The notes beneath the pieces were generated by a model. It was given only the letters and a program-made list of their open reading frames with translations. It was not told the origin of the DNA and made no database searches. Positions 35,650 through 44,962 of a stretch of DNA of 64,000 bases are shown here, piece by piece. This DNA is from Streptomyces fagopyri (GTDB taxonomy: Bacteria > Actinomycetota > Actinomycetes > Streptomycetales > Streptomycetaceae): contig NZ_CP045643.1 of the NCBI RefSeq assembly GCF_009498275.1, positions 3,410,001 through 3,474,000 of the forward strand, in the 5' to 3' direction. Every line of letters begins with the position of its first letter. Within the stretch, counting starts at the first letter, position 1. The position numbers were made by a program, and so were the translations under genes.

Positions 35650-35767
35650 AGATGTATGCTCATGCTCGCTGTCGTCGCAGGGGAATCCGGTGCGAATCCG
35701 GAACTGTCCCGCAACGGTGTACTTGTGCGCATTCGCGCACTGGCTTCAGTCCGAGGACCTGCCGACA
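35650..35767 (+). ncRNA. Cobalamin (B12) riboswitch controlling nrdAB
   Basis: The conserved B12 aptamer core is recognisable: GGGAATCCGGTGCGAATCCG, then ACTGTCCCGCAACGGTGTA, a GTGCGCATTCGCGCAC hairpin, and the closing AGTCCGAGGACCTGCC block. Adenosylcobalamin binding is expected to shut down the class Ia ribonucleotide reductase when the B12-dependent class II enzyme can work, as reported for S. coelicolor nrdABS. Confidence 0.9.
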
Positions 35768-35773
35768 GCGTGC

Positions 35774-35793
35774 CCCGGGCCGGCCGGCCCGGG
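35774..35793 (+). terminator. Expression-platform hairpin of the riboswitch
   Basis: CCCGGGCCGGCCGGCCCGGG is a perfect 20-base palindrome seven bases after the aptamer, placed to act as a ligand-dependent terminator before nrdA. Confidence 0.55.
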
Positions 35794-35909
35794 CGCCTAC
35801 GACGTCCGAGCCTCGTGGAATGGGCCGGTGGACGCACGCGTACCCGTCACGGAGTCGCGTGTCCCGCTGCCCTCCGCCAGGCCCCGTGCCGAGCGAGGGA
35901 GTGCCCCAA

Positions 35910-38327
35910 GTGACCATCGCGCCAGCCGACCCGGTTTCAGTTTCCGCCCAGCGGGCCCCGGTGGAAGCGGAGTCCGCGCAGCGGGCCCCGGTGGAGACGG
36001 ACGGTCCCGGTACCACGTTGCTGCGTACCTTGACCGACTTCACCGCCGACCTCCCCGGCGCCGACCCCGGCCGGGTCGCCGCCGCCGCGCTGCGCGGCCG
36101 GTCCACGCACGCGGACGAGGCGGAGCTGCGCGAGCTGGCCACCGAGGCGGCCGCGGGCCTCATCTCCGAGGACCCCGTGTACTCGCGGCTGGCCGCCAGG
36201 CTGCTGACGGTCGGCATCGCCGAGGAGGCCGCCTCGCAGGGCGTCACGACGTTCTCCGAGTCCATCACCACGGGCCGGCGCGAGGGCCTGATCGCCGACC
36301 GCACGGCCGACTTCGTCGACCTGCACGCGGCCCGCCTGGACGCGCTGATCGACACCGCGGGCGACGACCGCTTCGGCTACTTCGGCCTGCGTACCCTGCA
36401 CAGCCGCTACCTGCTCCGGCACCCGATCACCCGCAAGGTCGTCGAGACCCCCCAGCACTTCATGCTCCGGGTGGCGTCCGGCCTCGCGGAGGACGACACG
36501 GCCCGGTCCGTCGACGAAGTGGCCGCGCTCTACGGCCTGATGAGCCGCCTGGACTACCTCCCCTCCTCCCCCACGCTCTTCAACTCCGGTACGCGGCACC
36601 CCCAGATGTCGTCCTGCTACCTCCTCGACTCCCCGCTGGACGAGCTGGACTCCATCTACGACCGCTACCACCAGGTCGCGCGCCTGTCGAAGCACGCGGG
36701 CGGCATCGGCCTGTCCTACTCCCGCATCCGCTCGCGCGGTTCGCTGATCCGGGGCACGAACGGGCACTCCAACGGCATCGTCCCGTTCCTGAAGACCCTC
36801 GACGCGTCGGTCGCCGCGGTGAACCAGGGCGGCCGGCGCAAGGGCGCCGCCGCGGTCTACCTGGAGACCTGGCACTCCGACATCGAGGAGTTCCTGGAGC
36901 TGCGGGACAACACCGGTGAGGACGCCCGCCGTACGCACAACCTGAACCTGGCGCACTGGATCCCGGACGAGTTCATGCGCCGGGTCGACAGCGACGCGCC
37001 GTGGTCCCTCTTCTCGCCCTCCGAGGTGCCCGAGCTGGTCGACCTGTGGGGCGCCGAGTTCGACGCGGCCTACCGCGCGGCGGAGGCGAAGGGCCTGGCG
37101 AAGAAGACCATCCCGGCCCGCGACCTCTACGGGCGCATGATGCGCACCCTGGCGCAGACCGGCAACGGCTGGATGACCTTCAAGGACGCCGCCAACCGCA
37201 CGGCCAACCAGACGGCGGAGCCGGGCCACACCGTGCACTCCTCGAACCTGTGCACCGAGATCCTGGAGGTCACGGACGACGGGGAGACGGCCGTCTGCAA
37301 CCTCGGCTCGGTCAACCTCGGCGCGTTCGTCGACACGGCGGCCGGCGACATCGACTGGGAACGGCTGGACGAGACGGTCCGCACCGCCGTCACCTTCCTC
37401 GACCGCGTCGTCGACATCAACTTCTATCCGACCGAGCAGGCGGGCCGGTCGAACGCGAAGTGGCGCCCGGTCGGCCTCGGCGCGATGGGTCTCCAGGACG
37501 TCTTCTTCAAGCTGCGGCTGCCCTTCGACTCGCCCGCCGCCCGCGCGCTGTCCACCCGTATCGCCGAGCGCGTCATGCTCGCCGCCTACGAGGCCTCCGC
37601 CGACCTGGCCGAGCGGAGCGGCCCGCTGCCGGCCTGGGAGAAGACCCGCACCGCCCGCGGTGTGCTGCACCCCGACCACTTCGACGTCGAGCTGAACTGG
37701 CCGGAGCGCTGGGCGGCGCTGCGCGAGCGCGTCGCCGCGGTCGGCATGCGCAACTCGCTCCTGCTCGCCATCGCGCCCACCGCGACGATCGCGTCCATCG
37801 CGGGCGTGTACGAGTGCATCGAGCCGCAGGTCTCCAACCTCTTCAAGCGCGAGACGCTGTCCGGTGAGTTCCTCCAGGTCAACTCCTACCTGGTGGCCGA
37901 GCTGAAGAAGCTCGGCATGTGGGACGCGCAGACCCGGGAGGCGCTGCGCGAGTCGGGTGGCTCGGTGCAGGGCTTCACCTGGGTCCCGCGGGAGGTCCGC
38001 GACCTGTACCGCACGGCGTGGGAGATCCCGCAGCGCGGTCTCATCGACATGGCCGCGGCCCGCACCCCGTTCCTGGACCAGGCCCAGTCGCTGAACCTGT
38101 TCCTGGAGACGCCGACCATCGGCAAGCTCTCCTCGATGTACGCGTACGCCTGGAAGTCCGGCCTGAAGACGACGTACTACCTGCGCTCGCGTCCGGCGAC
38201 CCGCATCGCTCGCGCCGCCCAGGCGCAGGCGAGGCCCGAGAACACCATCCCCCTCCAGCAGGTCGCCGACCCCGACGCCGTCGCCTGCTCCCTTGAGAAC
38301 CCCGAGTCCTGCGAGGCCTGTCAGTGA
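35910..38327 (+). CDS. nrdA: Class Ia ribonucleotide reductase, large subunit
   Basis: The 805-residue NrdA reduces ribonucleoside diphosphates. The active-site elements are SSCYLLDSPLDEL (first redox Cys), SSNLCTEILEV (thiyl Cys and Glu), CNLGSVNLG (second redox Cys) and the C-terminal CEAC pair that is re-reduced by thioredoxin. GTG 35910 is chosen for GAGGGA ten bases upstream. The first 30 residues contain a small internal duplication of AQRAPVE. Its stop overlaps the nrdB start. Confidence 0.96.
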   Translation: MTIAPADPVSVSAQRAPVEAESAQRAPVETDGPGTTLLRTLTDFTADLPGADPGRVAAAALRGRSTHADEAELRELATEAAAGLISEDPVYSRLAARLLTVGIAEEAASQGVTTFSESITTGRREGLIADRTADFVDLHAARLDALIDTAGDDRFGYFGLRTLHSRYLLRHPITRKVVETPQHFMLRVASGLAEDDTARSVDEVAALYGLMSRLDYLPSSPTLFNSGTRHPQMSSCYLLDSPLDELDSIYDRYHQVARLSKHAGGIGLSYSRIRSRGSLIRGTNGHSNGIVPFLKTLDASVAAVNQGGRRKGAAAVYLETWHSDIEEFLELRDNTGEDARRTHNLNLAHWIPDEFMRRVDSDAPWSLFSPSEVPELVDLWGAEFDAAYRAAEAKGLAKKTIPARDLYGRMMRTLAQTGNGWMTFKDAANRTANQTAEPGHTVHSSNLCTEILEVTDDGETAVCNLGSVNLGAFVDTAAGDIDWERLDETVRTAVTFLDRVVDINFYPTEQAGRSNAKWRPVGLGAMGLQDVFFKLRLPFDSPAARALSTRIAERVMLAAYEASADLAERSGPLPAWEKTRTARGVLHPDHFDVELNWPERWAALRERVAAVGMRNSLLLAIAPTATIASIAGVYECIEPQVSNLFKRETLSGEFLQVNSYLVAELKKLGMWDAQTREALRESGGSVQGFTWVPREVRDLYRTAWEIPQRGLIDMAAARTPFLDQAQSLNLFLETPTIGKLSSMYAYAWKSGLKTTYYLRSRPATRIARAAQAQARPENTIPLQQVADPDAVACSLENPESCEACQ

Positions 38328-39346
38328 TGTCCACCCCGAACAGCGAGAAGAACCTGCTCGACCCGGGCTTCGAACTCACCCTGCGTCCCATGCGCTACCC
38401 GGACTTCTACGAGCGCTACCGGGACGCCATCAAGAACACCTGGACCGTCGAGGAGGTCGACCTCCACTCGGACGTCGCCGACCTGGCGAAGCTGTCCGAG
38501 GGCGAGCAGCACATGATCGGCCGGCTGGTCGCGTTCTTCGCGACGGGCGACTCGATCGTGGCGAACAACCTGGTCCTGACGCTGTACAAGCACATCAACT
38601 CCCCCGAGGCGCGCCTGTACCTCTCGCGCCAGCTGTTCGAGGAGGCCGTGCACGTCCAGTTCTATCTGACCCTCCTGGACACCTATCTGCCCGACCCCGA
38701 GGACAGGACGGCGGCCTTCGCGGCCGTCGAGAACATCCCGTCCATCAGGGAGAAGGCCGAGTTCTGCTTCAAGTGGATGGACTCGGTGGAGAAGCTGGAC
38801 CGCCTGGAGACCAAGGCCGACCGGCGCCGCTTCCTGCTGAACCTCATCTGCTTCGCCGCGTGCATCGAGGGTCTGTTCTTCTACGGTGCCTTCGCCTACG
38901 TCTACTGGTTCCGCAGCCGGGGTCTGCTGCACGGTCTGGCGACGGGCACCAACTGGGTGTTCCGCGACGAGACGATGCACATGTCCTTCGCCTTCGAGGT
39001 GGTCGACACCGTCCGCAAGGAGGAGCCCGAGCTCTTCGACGACCAGCTCCGGCAGCAGGTCACCGACATGCTGCGGGAAGCCGTCGAGGCCGAGCTGCAG
39101 TTCGGGCGCGACCTGTGCGGTGAAGGACTGCCGGGCATGAACACCGAGTCGATGCGCCAGTATCTGGAGTGCGTCGCCGACCAGCGCCTCCAGCGGCTCG
39201 GCTTCGCCCCGGTCTACGGCTCCGAGAACCCCTTCTCCTTCATGGAGCTCCAGGGCGTCCAGGAGCTGACCAACTTCTTCGAGCGCCGTCCCTCGGCGTA
39301 CCAGGTCGCCGTGGAGGGCTCGGTCGGCTTCGACGAGGAGTTCTGA
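38327..39346 (+). CDS. nrdB: Class Ia ribonucleotide reductase, radical subunit
   Basis: The 339-residue NrdB has diiron ligand motifs RQLFEEAVHVQFY (E-x-x-H) and DETMHMSFAFEVV (E-x2-H), with CIEGLFFYGAFAYVYWF between. It makes the tyrosyl or metal radical used by NrdA. ATG 38327 shares one base with the nrdA stop; a GTG three bases earlier is also possible. This is a class Ia type operon rather than NrdEF. Confidence 0.96.
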   Translation: MSTPNSEKNLLDPGFELTLRPMRYPDFYERYRDAIKNTWTVEEVDLHSDVADLAKLSEGEQHMIGRLVAFFATGDSIVANNLVLTLYKHINSPEARLYLSRQLFEEAVHVQFYLTLLDTYLPDPEDRTAAFAAVENIPSIREKAEFCFKWMDSVEKLDRLETKADRRRFLLNLICFAACIEGLFFYGAFAYVYWFRSRGLLHGLATGTNWVFRDETMHMSFAFEVVDTVRKEEPELFDDQLRQQVTDMLREAVEAELQFGRDLCGEGLPGMNTESMRQYLECVADQRLQRLGFAPVYGSENPFSFMELQGVQELTNFFERRPSAYQVAVEGSVGFDEEF

Positions 39347-39371
39347 CCGCTTCCGCAACGGGACCTCTGCC

Positions 39372-39407
39372 GACGGAGCCGGGCCGCGCACGCGGCCCGG
39401 CTTCGTC
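39372..39407 (+). terminator. nrdAB terminator
   Basis: GACGGAGCCGGGCCGCG pairs with CGCGGCCCGGCTTCGTC with one mismatch. The rest of 39347-39719 holds only the protease promoter region; a TAGGTT hexamer at 39505 is a possible -10. Confidence 0.8.
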
Positions 39408-39719
39408 ACGTCCGCCCCCAGCCACGCCAATCCCCTTTCCAATCCCCGCCTATGGAGCGGCAAAGTTCTTCGGGCGTGACTGTTCGTGTGCCGTCCGTGC
39501 CGGTTAGGTTCTGGCCGTCCCGCCGTGTCACGCACCGTGGCATTCCGGAACGATCACTGTGTCATGCCCACGACAAAGCTGTGCGTGCATCACGCTACGC
39601 GCGTCACGGGCCCGCACCTCAGCTCAGCGCCGCGAACCCCACTTCCGGCTGTGGAACCGCGTACGGCCCCACCCGGGCCGGCGCGGCACCGGCCTCAAAC
39701 CGATGGAGGCAGCACTCCC

Positions 39720-41801
39720 ATGAGTGACACACGCTCCAGCAGGCCCGCCCGGCGGTTGCGAAGACTCCTGACCACCGCCGTCCCCGCCCTCGCGCTCACC
39801 GTCGCCGGTCTCATGGCGGCCCCGGCCGCCGGTGCCCAGACCGCGCCCGCCACCGGACACACCTCCCGCGTGACCCAGAACGCGAAGGCACTGACCGCCC
39901 CCGCCGCCCAGGCCGTCCACGCGACGGGCAGGGCGGGCCAGAAGGTGCCGACCACCCGTCTGTGCGGCGCCCCGACGCCCGGTCACGCGGCCTGCTTCGC
40001 CCAGCGCCGCACCGACATCAAGCAGAAACTGGCCGCCGCGGTCACCTCCGACGCCGCCGCCGCGGTGTCCGGTCTCAGCCCGGCCAACCTGCACAGCGCC
40101 TACGGCCTGCCCTCGACGGGCGGTTCGGGCCTGACGGTCGCCGTGGTCGACGCCTACAACGACCCCAACGCCGAGTCGGACCTCGCCACCTACCGCTCGC
40201 AGTTCGGCCTGTCGGCCTGCACCAAGGCCAACGGCTGCTTCAAGCAGGTCAGCCAGACCGGCTCGACCACCTCGCTGCCGACGAACGACAGCGGCTGGGC
40301 CGGCGAGGAAGCGCTCGACATCGACATGGTCAGCGCCGTCTGCCCGAACTGCAACATCATCCTCGTGGAGGCCACGTCACCCACCGACGCCAACCTCGGC
40401 ACCGCCGAGAACGAGGCCGTCGCGCTGGGCGCGAAGTTCGTGTCCAACAGCTGGGGCGGCAGCGAGTCGTCCTCCCAGACCGGCGAGGACACCTCGTACT
40501 TCAAGCACCCCGGCGTCGCGATCACCGTCTCCTCCGGTGACGAGGCCTACGGCGCCGAGTACCCGGCGACCTCCCAGTACGTGACCGCCGTGGGCGGCAC
40601 CGCGCTGTCCACGTCCTCCGGCACCCGCGGCTGGACCGAGTCCGTGTGGAAGACCAGCAGCACCGAGGGCACCGGCTCCGGCTGCTCCGCCTACGACCCC
40701 AAGCCGGCCTGGCAGACCGACACCGGGTGCGCCAAGCGCATGGAGGCCGATGTCTCCGCGGTCGCCGACCCCGCCACCGGCGTGGCCGTCTACGACACCT
40801 ACGGCGGCTCCGGCTGGGCGGTCTACGGCGGTACGAGCGCCTCGGCGCCGATCATCGCGGGTGTGTACGCGCTGGCCGGCACCCCGGGCAGCGCCGACTA
40901 CCCGGCGAAGTACCCCTACTCCCACACGTCGAGCCTGTACGACGTGACCAGCGGCAACAACGGTTCGTGCAGCACCTCGTACTTCTGCACCGCGACCACC
41001 GGCTACGACGGCCCGACCGGCTGGGGCACCCCCCACGGCACCGCCGCCTTCACCTCCGGCACCAGCACCGGCAACACGGTGACGGTCACCGCTCCGGGCA
41101 ACCAGTCCACCGCCACCGGCGGCTCCGTCGGTCTGCAGATCTCGGCGAGCGACAGCGCGGGCGCGACCCTCACCTACAGCGCGAGCGGCCTGCCGACCGG
41201 GCTGTCGATCAACAGCTCCACCGGGCTGATCTCCGGCACCGCGAGCACCGCCGGCACCTACAGCACCACCGTCACCGCGACCGACAGCACCGGCGCCTCC
41301 GGCTCGGCGTCCTTCACCTGGACGGTGTCCTCGGGCGGCGGGGGCACCTGCTCCTCGGCGCAGCTGCTCGGCAACCCGGGCTTCGAGTCGGGCAACACCA
41401 CCTGGACCGCCTCCAGCGGCGTCATCACCAACGACACCGGTGAGGCCGCGCACGCCGGTTCCTACAAGGCCTGGCTCGACGGCTACGGCTCCACCCACAC
41501 CGACACCCTCTCCCAGTCGGTGACGATCCCCGCCGGCTGCAAGGCCTCCTTCACCTTCTACCTGCACATCGACACCGCGGAGACCACCACCACCAGCGCC
41601 TACGACAAGCTGACGGTCACCGCCGGATCGACGACCCTGGCGTCGTACTCCAACCTCAACAAGGCCACCGGGTACGCGCAGAAGACCTTCGACCTGTCCT
41701 CGTTCGCCGGCTCCACCGTCACCCTGAAGTTCAGCGGCGCGGAGGACTCCTCGCTCCAGACCAGCTTCGTCCTCGACGACACCGCCGTCACGACCAGCTG
41801 A
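39720..41801 (+). CDS. Secreted sedolisin-type (S53) protease with Ig-like and C-terminal binding domains
   Basis: The 693-residue precursor has a twin-arginine-rich signal ([20 protein letters not shown], cut after AAPAAGAQ). The S53 catalytic domain has [18 protein letters not shown] (Glu and Asp of the triad) and [12 protein letters not shown] (catalytic Ser), with the oxyanion Asp in the segment between. No long propeptide is visible, as in other bacterial short-form members. A putative-Ig (He_PIG) domain follows (about 450-545), then a beta-sandwich starting [11 protein letters not shown]. It degrades extracellular protein. Codon use is very GC-biased and like that of the neighbours. Confidence 0.9.
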   Translation: MSDTRSSRPARRLRRLLTTAVPALALTVAGLMAAPAAGAQTAPATGHTSRVTQNAKALTAPAAQAVHATGRAGQKVPTTRLCGAPTPGHAACFAQRRTDIKQKLAAAVTSDAAAAVSGLSPANLHSAYGLPSTGGSGLTVAVVDAYNDPNAESDLATYRSQFGLSACTKANGCFKQVSQTGSTTSLPTNDSGWAGEEALDIDMVSAVCPNCNIILVEATSPTDANLGTAENEAVALGAKFVSNSWGGSESSSQTGEDTSYFKHPGVAITVSSGDEAYGAEYPATSQYVTAVGGTALSTSSGTRGWTESVWKTSSTEGTGSGCSAYDPKPAWQTDTGCAKRMEADVSAVADPATGVAVYDTYGGSGWAVYGGTSASAPIIAGVYALAGTPGSADYPAKYPYSHTSSLYDVTSGNNGSCSTSYFCTATTGYDGPTGWGTPHGTAAFTSGTSTGNTVTVTAPGNQSTATGGSVGLQISASDSAGATLTYSASGLPTGLSINSSTGLISGTASTAGTYSTTVTATDSTGASGSASFTWTVSSGGGGTCSSAQLLGNPGFESGNTTWTASSGVITNDTGEAAHAGSYKAWLDGYGSTHTDTLSQSVTIPAGCKASFTFYLHIDTAETTTTSAYDKLTVTAGSTTLASYSNLNKATGYAQKTFDLSSFAGSTVTLKFSGAEDSSLQTSFVLDDTAVTTS

Positions 41802-41809
41802 GCAGTACG

Positions 41810-41841
41810 GGACCCCGGCCGCCGTCGCGGCCGGGGTCCCG
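41810..41841 (+). terminator. Protease gene terminator
   Basis: GGGACCCCGGCCGC, loop CGTC, GCGGCCGGGGTCCC: fourteen perfect pairs. Confidence 0.85.
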
Positions 41842-41901
41842 CCCGTCCGGTGGGGATCCTGATGCGCGGGTGACACGTCCAAGCGGCAAGGAGGTCACCC
41901 C

Positions 41902-42369
41902 ATGCGCCCTACGAACCCCCACCCTGTCCTCGCCCTCGCCGCCCTCGCCGCCCTGGCCTCGCTGCTCACGGGCTGCGGCACACAGGGCACGGCCGACGCG
42001 GGAGGCGGCGGCACCGTGTCGCCGTCCCCCACCAAGCACCCCCAGGACTGCGGCACGGCGCCCGCGGAGCTCGGCGCCGCCGACGCCGGCCGCACGTACT
42101 GCCTCGCGACGGGCGGGGTGCTGCGCCTCTCCCTGGACGGCACCGCCGCGCGGCCCTGGACGCCCGTCAAGGCCGACGGCGACGGGCTGGAGGCCGCCAA
42201 CAGCGGGATCGTCCTCCAGCCGGGCGACGCCTCCGCGGCCTTCCGGGCGGTCTCGGCGGGGACGGTACGGCTCACCTCGTCGCGCCCGCTGTGCGCCACC
42301 GAGCCGCACCGGATGTCGTGCAAGGGCCTCCAGGAGTGGACGGTCACCGTGCGAGTGACGAAGCCCTGA
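41902..42369 (+). CDS. Putative lipoprotein
   Basis: The 155-residue protein has a short signal ending in lipobox LLTGC (Cys25), a Gly/Ser/Pro linker, and a small beta-rich domain. AAGGAGG precedes the ATG. I do not recognise the family. It follows the sedolisin gene and precedes the nrdS-like regulator. Confidence 0.85.
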   Translation: MRPTNPHPVLALAALAALASLLTGCGTQGTADAGGGGTVSPSPTKHPQDCGTAPAELGAADAGRTYCLATGGVLRLSLDGTAARPWTPVKADGDGLEAANSGIVLQPGDASAAFRAVSAGTVRLTSSRPLCATEPHRMSCKGLQEWTVTVRVTKP

Positions 42370-42484
42370 TCTGACGGTCCACGCGCCGCTCGTGCGCGAG
42401 CCCGACCAGCGACGGGAGCGCCACCACGGCGAGGACGGCGAGGACGAGGAGGATGGCGACGAGGTTGTCCGCGAATGTGTTCAT
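42344..42484 (-). CDS. 46-residue single-span membrane protein
   Basis: Reading the minus strand from ATG 42484 gives MNTFADNLVAILLVLAVLAV, then VALPSLVGLAHERRVDRQIR and ASSLAR. This is a single clean membrane helix followed by a basic cytosolic tail, with strongly G/C third positions in this frame. It overlaps the lipoprotein 3' end by 26 bases. GAAAGG lies about 15 bases upstream, a weak ribosome site. The function is unknown. Confidence 0.5.
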   Translation of the reverse strand: MNTFADNLVAILLVLAVLAVVALPSLVGLAHERRVDRQIRASSLAR

Positions 42485-42578
42485 GAACAGTACTGTCGCG
42501 CCTTTCGCTCCTTACCGTCAGTGGCAGCACTGCCGTACACCCTCGAATTCCTGCCAACTCTGAGGCACACTGGACGGC

Positions 42579-43541
42579 ATGCTGAAGAACGTGGCCGCCG
42601 TTCTCCTCGACGGAGTGCACCCCTTCGAACTCGGCGTGATCTGCGAGGTGTTCGGCATCGACCGCAGCGACGACGGGCTGCCCGTGTACGACTTCGCGGT
42701 CGCCTCCGCCGAGGGCCCGACCCTGAACACGCACGCGGGGTTCTCGCTGCGCACGGAACACGGCCTGGAGCGGCTGGAGTCGGCCGACCTGATCGCCCTG
42801 CCGGCCGGGAACTCCTACGCCTCACGCTCCTACCCGCCCGAACTGCTCGCCGCGCTGCGCCGCGGGGTCGACCGGGGCGCCCGGGTGCTCAGCGTCTGCG
42901 CCGGCGTCTTCGTGCTCGGCGCGGCCGGCCTGCTGGACGGTCGGCGCTGCGCCGTGCACTGGCGCCACGCGGACGAACTCGCCCGGCAGTACCCCCGCAC
43001 GACCGTCGAGCCGGACGTGCTGTACGTGGACGCGGACCCGGTGATCACCTCGGCCGGCACGGCCGCGGGCATCGACGCCTGCCTCCACATCGTCCGCAAG
43101 GAGCAGGGCCCGGAGGTCGCCAACGCCATCGCGCGGCGCATGGTGGTGCCCCCGCACCGGGACGGCGGACAGGCCCAGTACATCGAACGCCCGCTGCCCC
43201 GTTCCACCTGCGACACGGTCGGCGAGGTGCTGGTGTGGATGGAGCGCCACCTCGACGAGGAGGTGACCGTCGAACAGCTCGCCGCCCGTGCCCACATGTC
43301 CCCGCGCACCTTCGCGCGCCGCTTCCAGCAGGAGACCGGCACCACGCCGTACCGCTGGATCCTGCGTCAGCGGGTGCTGCTGGCGCAGGAGTTGCTGGAG
43401 GCGACGGACGAGACGATGGACGCGATCGCGGACCGCACCGGGTTCGGCACCGCGGCCGCGCTGCGCCACCAGTTCGTGCGGAGTCTGGGGACGACCCCGC
43501 AGGCGTACCGGCGCACGTTCAGGGTCCCGGGGGCCGCCTGA
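42579..43541 (+). CDS. nrdS: GlxA-type regulator (DJ-1/PfpI plus AraC), NrdS-like
   Basis: The 320-residue protein has an N-terminal glutamine-amidotransferase-like domain (VAAVLLDGVHPFELGVICEV to about 190, with VLSVCAGVFVLGAAGLL as nucleophile elbow) and a C-terminal AraC domain (VEQLAARAHMSPRTFARRFQQETGTTPYRW, DAIADRTGFGTAAALRHQF). In S. coelicolor an AraC-like gene nrdS follows nrdAB, and this gene is its positional equivalent before the P450/terpene pair. The name is by position and type, so it is tentative. Confidence 0.82.
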   Translation: MLKNVAAVLLDGVHPFELGVICEVFGIDRSDDGLPVYDFAVASAEGPTLNTHAGFSLRTEHGLERLESADLIALPAGNSYASRSYPPELLAALRRGVDRGARVLSVCAGVFVLGAAGLLDGRRCAVHWRHADELARQYPRTTVEPDVLYVDADPVITSAGTAAGIDACLHIVRKEQGPEVANAIARRMVVPPHRDGGQAQYIERPLPRSTCDTVGEVLVWMERHLDEEVTVEQLAARAHMSPRTFARRFQQETGTTPYRWILRQRVLLAQELLEATDETMDAIADRTGFGTAAALRHQFVRSLGTTPQAYRRTFRVPGAA

Positions 43542-43591
43542 CCGCGCACCGGTACGGACGCGTGCCGTCACACACGGTCAGTGCGGCACGG

Positions 43592-44962
43592 TCAGCGCGG
43601 CAGGGTCCTCAGCAGCAGCCGGTGCGGCCGCAGCGTGATGCCGACGCGGGTCGCGTCGTTCGACTCCGACGCCTTCTCCAGGCGCCACCGGGACGCCACC
43701 GTCGCCGTGATCAGGCTGAGCTGCGCCATCGAGAAGTGGTCGCTCGGGCACTTCCGGTTGCCCACACTGAAGGGGCTCATGGCGTACTTCGGAACGTCCT
43801 TGGCGCGTTCCGGAAGCCAGCGGTCGGGGTCGAAATCCAGGTGCCGGTCGTACGACCGCGGGTCACGCTGGATCGCGTACGGGCTGTAGACGATGTCGGC
43901 ACCGGCCGGAATCCGATAGCCGCCGAGCTCCGTCTCGGTCACCGCACGCCGCGTCAGAATCCAAACCGCTGGACGCAGCCTCATCGCTTCGACGACGACA
44001 TTGTTCGTGTGCGACAGCTTCCGGACATCGTCGAATGCGACGGGCCGGTCCCCGGCCACGGATTTGACCTCCGCGGCCACCCGGTCGGCGTGTTCCGGGT
44101 GTTCCACGAGGACTTGCAGCAGCCACATGATCGTGGACGCGACGGTTTCGCTGCCGGGGGTGAGTATCGCTACGACTTGGTCGTGGATCTCCTGTTCCCC
44201 GATCGGCTCACCGTTCTCGTTCTTCGCTTCCAGCAAGGCCGTCAGCAAATCGTCCGGCTTTTGACCAGATGCGCGTCGTTCGGCGACGATCTCGTCGACC
44301 AGGACATGCAAATCGGCCAATGCGCGGTCGAATTTGCGGTTGGCCGGAAGCGGCAGCCGATAGAGCGGGCCCGCCGGGATCACCATGCGCCGGTACATGC
44401 CGCGGAAGACCGTGGCGAGCGCGATGCTGAGACGCTCGGCCCGCTCGTCCATGTACTCCCCGCGCAGCAGGCAGCGGGCCGCGATGCGCACGGCGACCCG
44501 GAACGACTCCGCGGTGCAGTCGACGGGCCGCCCCGACCCCATGCGCTCCGCGAGGGCCCGTGCCTCCTCCTCCATGACCGGGCCGTACTCGGGGATGATG
44601 TCGAGCCGGAACGCCGGCTGTATGGTGCGCCGCTGCCGGCGGTGCCGGGGCCCGTTGGCGGTCGCGACGCCCTCCTTGCCGAGCAGGCCTTCCAGGGACT
44701 CCCAGAGCGGTCCGTCGATCTTGAAGTCGGGGCTCAGCGCCATCGCTCCGGTGAGGGCGGGCGAGGTGAGCGCGTACACCGTCTTCGGGCCCAGCCTGAG
44801 CCGGACGACCTCGCCGTGCTCACGCAGCCTGGCGAAGAGACCCAGCGGGTCGCGGGCCAGCCGCCAGCCGTGGCCGAGGACGGGGACACCGCCGCCGGCG
44901 AGGGGCGGGGCGGGCGGCTCCGGCGCCCCGGGGTGCGCGGGCTTCACTGACTCGACGGTCAT
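43592..44962 (-). CDS. cyp170A1: Cytochrome P450 CYP170A1-like (albaflavenone synthase)
   Basis: The 456-residue P450 has [18 protein letters not shown] (I helix), [14 protein letters not shown] (ExxR), [10 protein letters not shown] and the heme loop [17 protein letters not shown]. The ATG at 44960-44962 overlaps the terpene synthase stop as ATGA. In S. coelicolor the enzyme oxidises epi-isozizaene to albaflavenols and albaflavenone and has a second, terpene-synthase activity making farnesene; [13 protein letters not shown] lies in a plausible position for that site. The heme loop has S and D after the Cys, unlike common P450s, as in CYP170. Confidence 0.93.
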   Translation of the reverse strand: MTVESVKPAHPGAPEPPAPPLAGGGVPVLGHGWRLARDPLGLFARLREHGEVVRLRLGPKTVYALTSPALTGAMALSPDFKIDGPLWESLEGLLGKEGVATANGPRHRRQRRTIQPAFRLDIIPEYGPVMEEEARALAERMGSGRPVDCTAESFRVAVRIAARCLLRGEYMDERAERLSIALATVFRGMYRRMVIPAGPLYRLPLPANRKFDRALADLHVLVDEIVAERRASGQKPDDLLTALLEAKNENGEPIGEQEIHDQVVAILTPGSETVASTIMWLLQVLVEHPEHADRVAAEVKSVAGDRPVAFDDVRKLSHTNNVVVEAMRLRPAVWILTRRAVTETELGGYRIPAGADIVYSPYAIQRDPRSYDRHLDFDPDRWLPERAKDVPKYAMSPFSVGNRKCPSDHFSMAQLSLITATVASRWRLEKASESNDATRVGITLRPHRLLLRTLPR

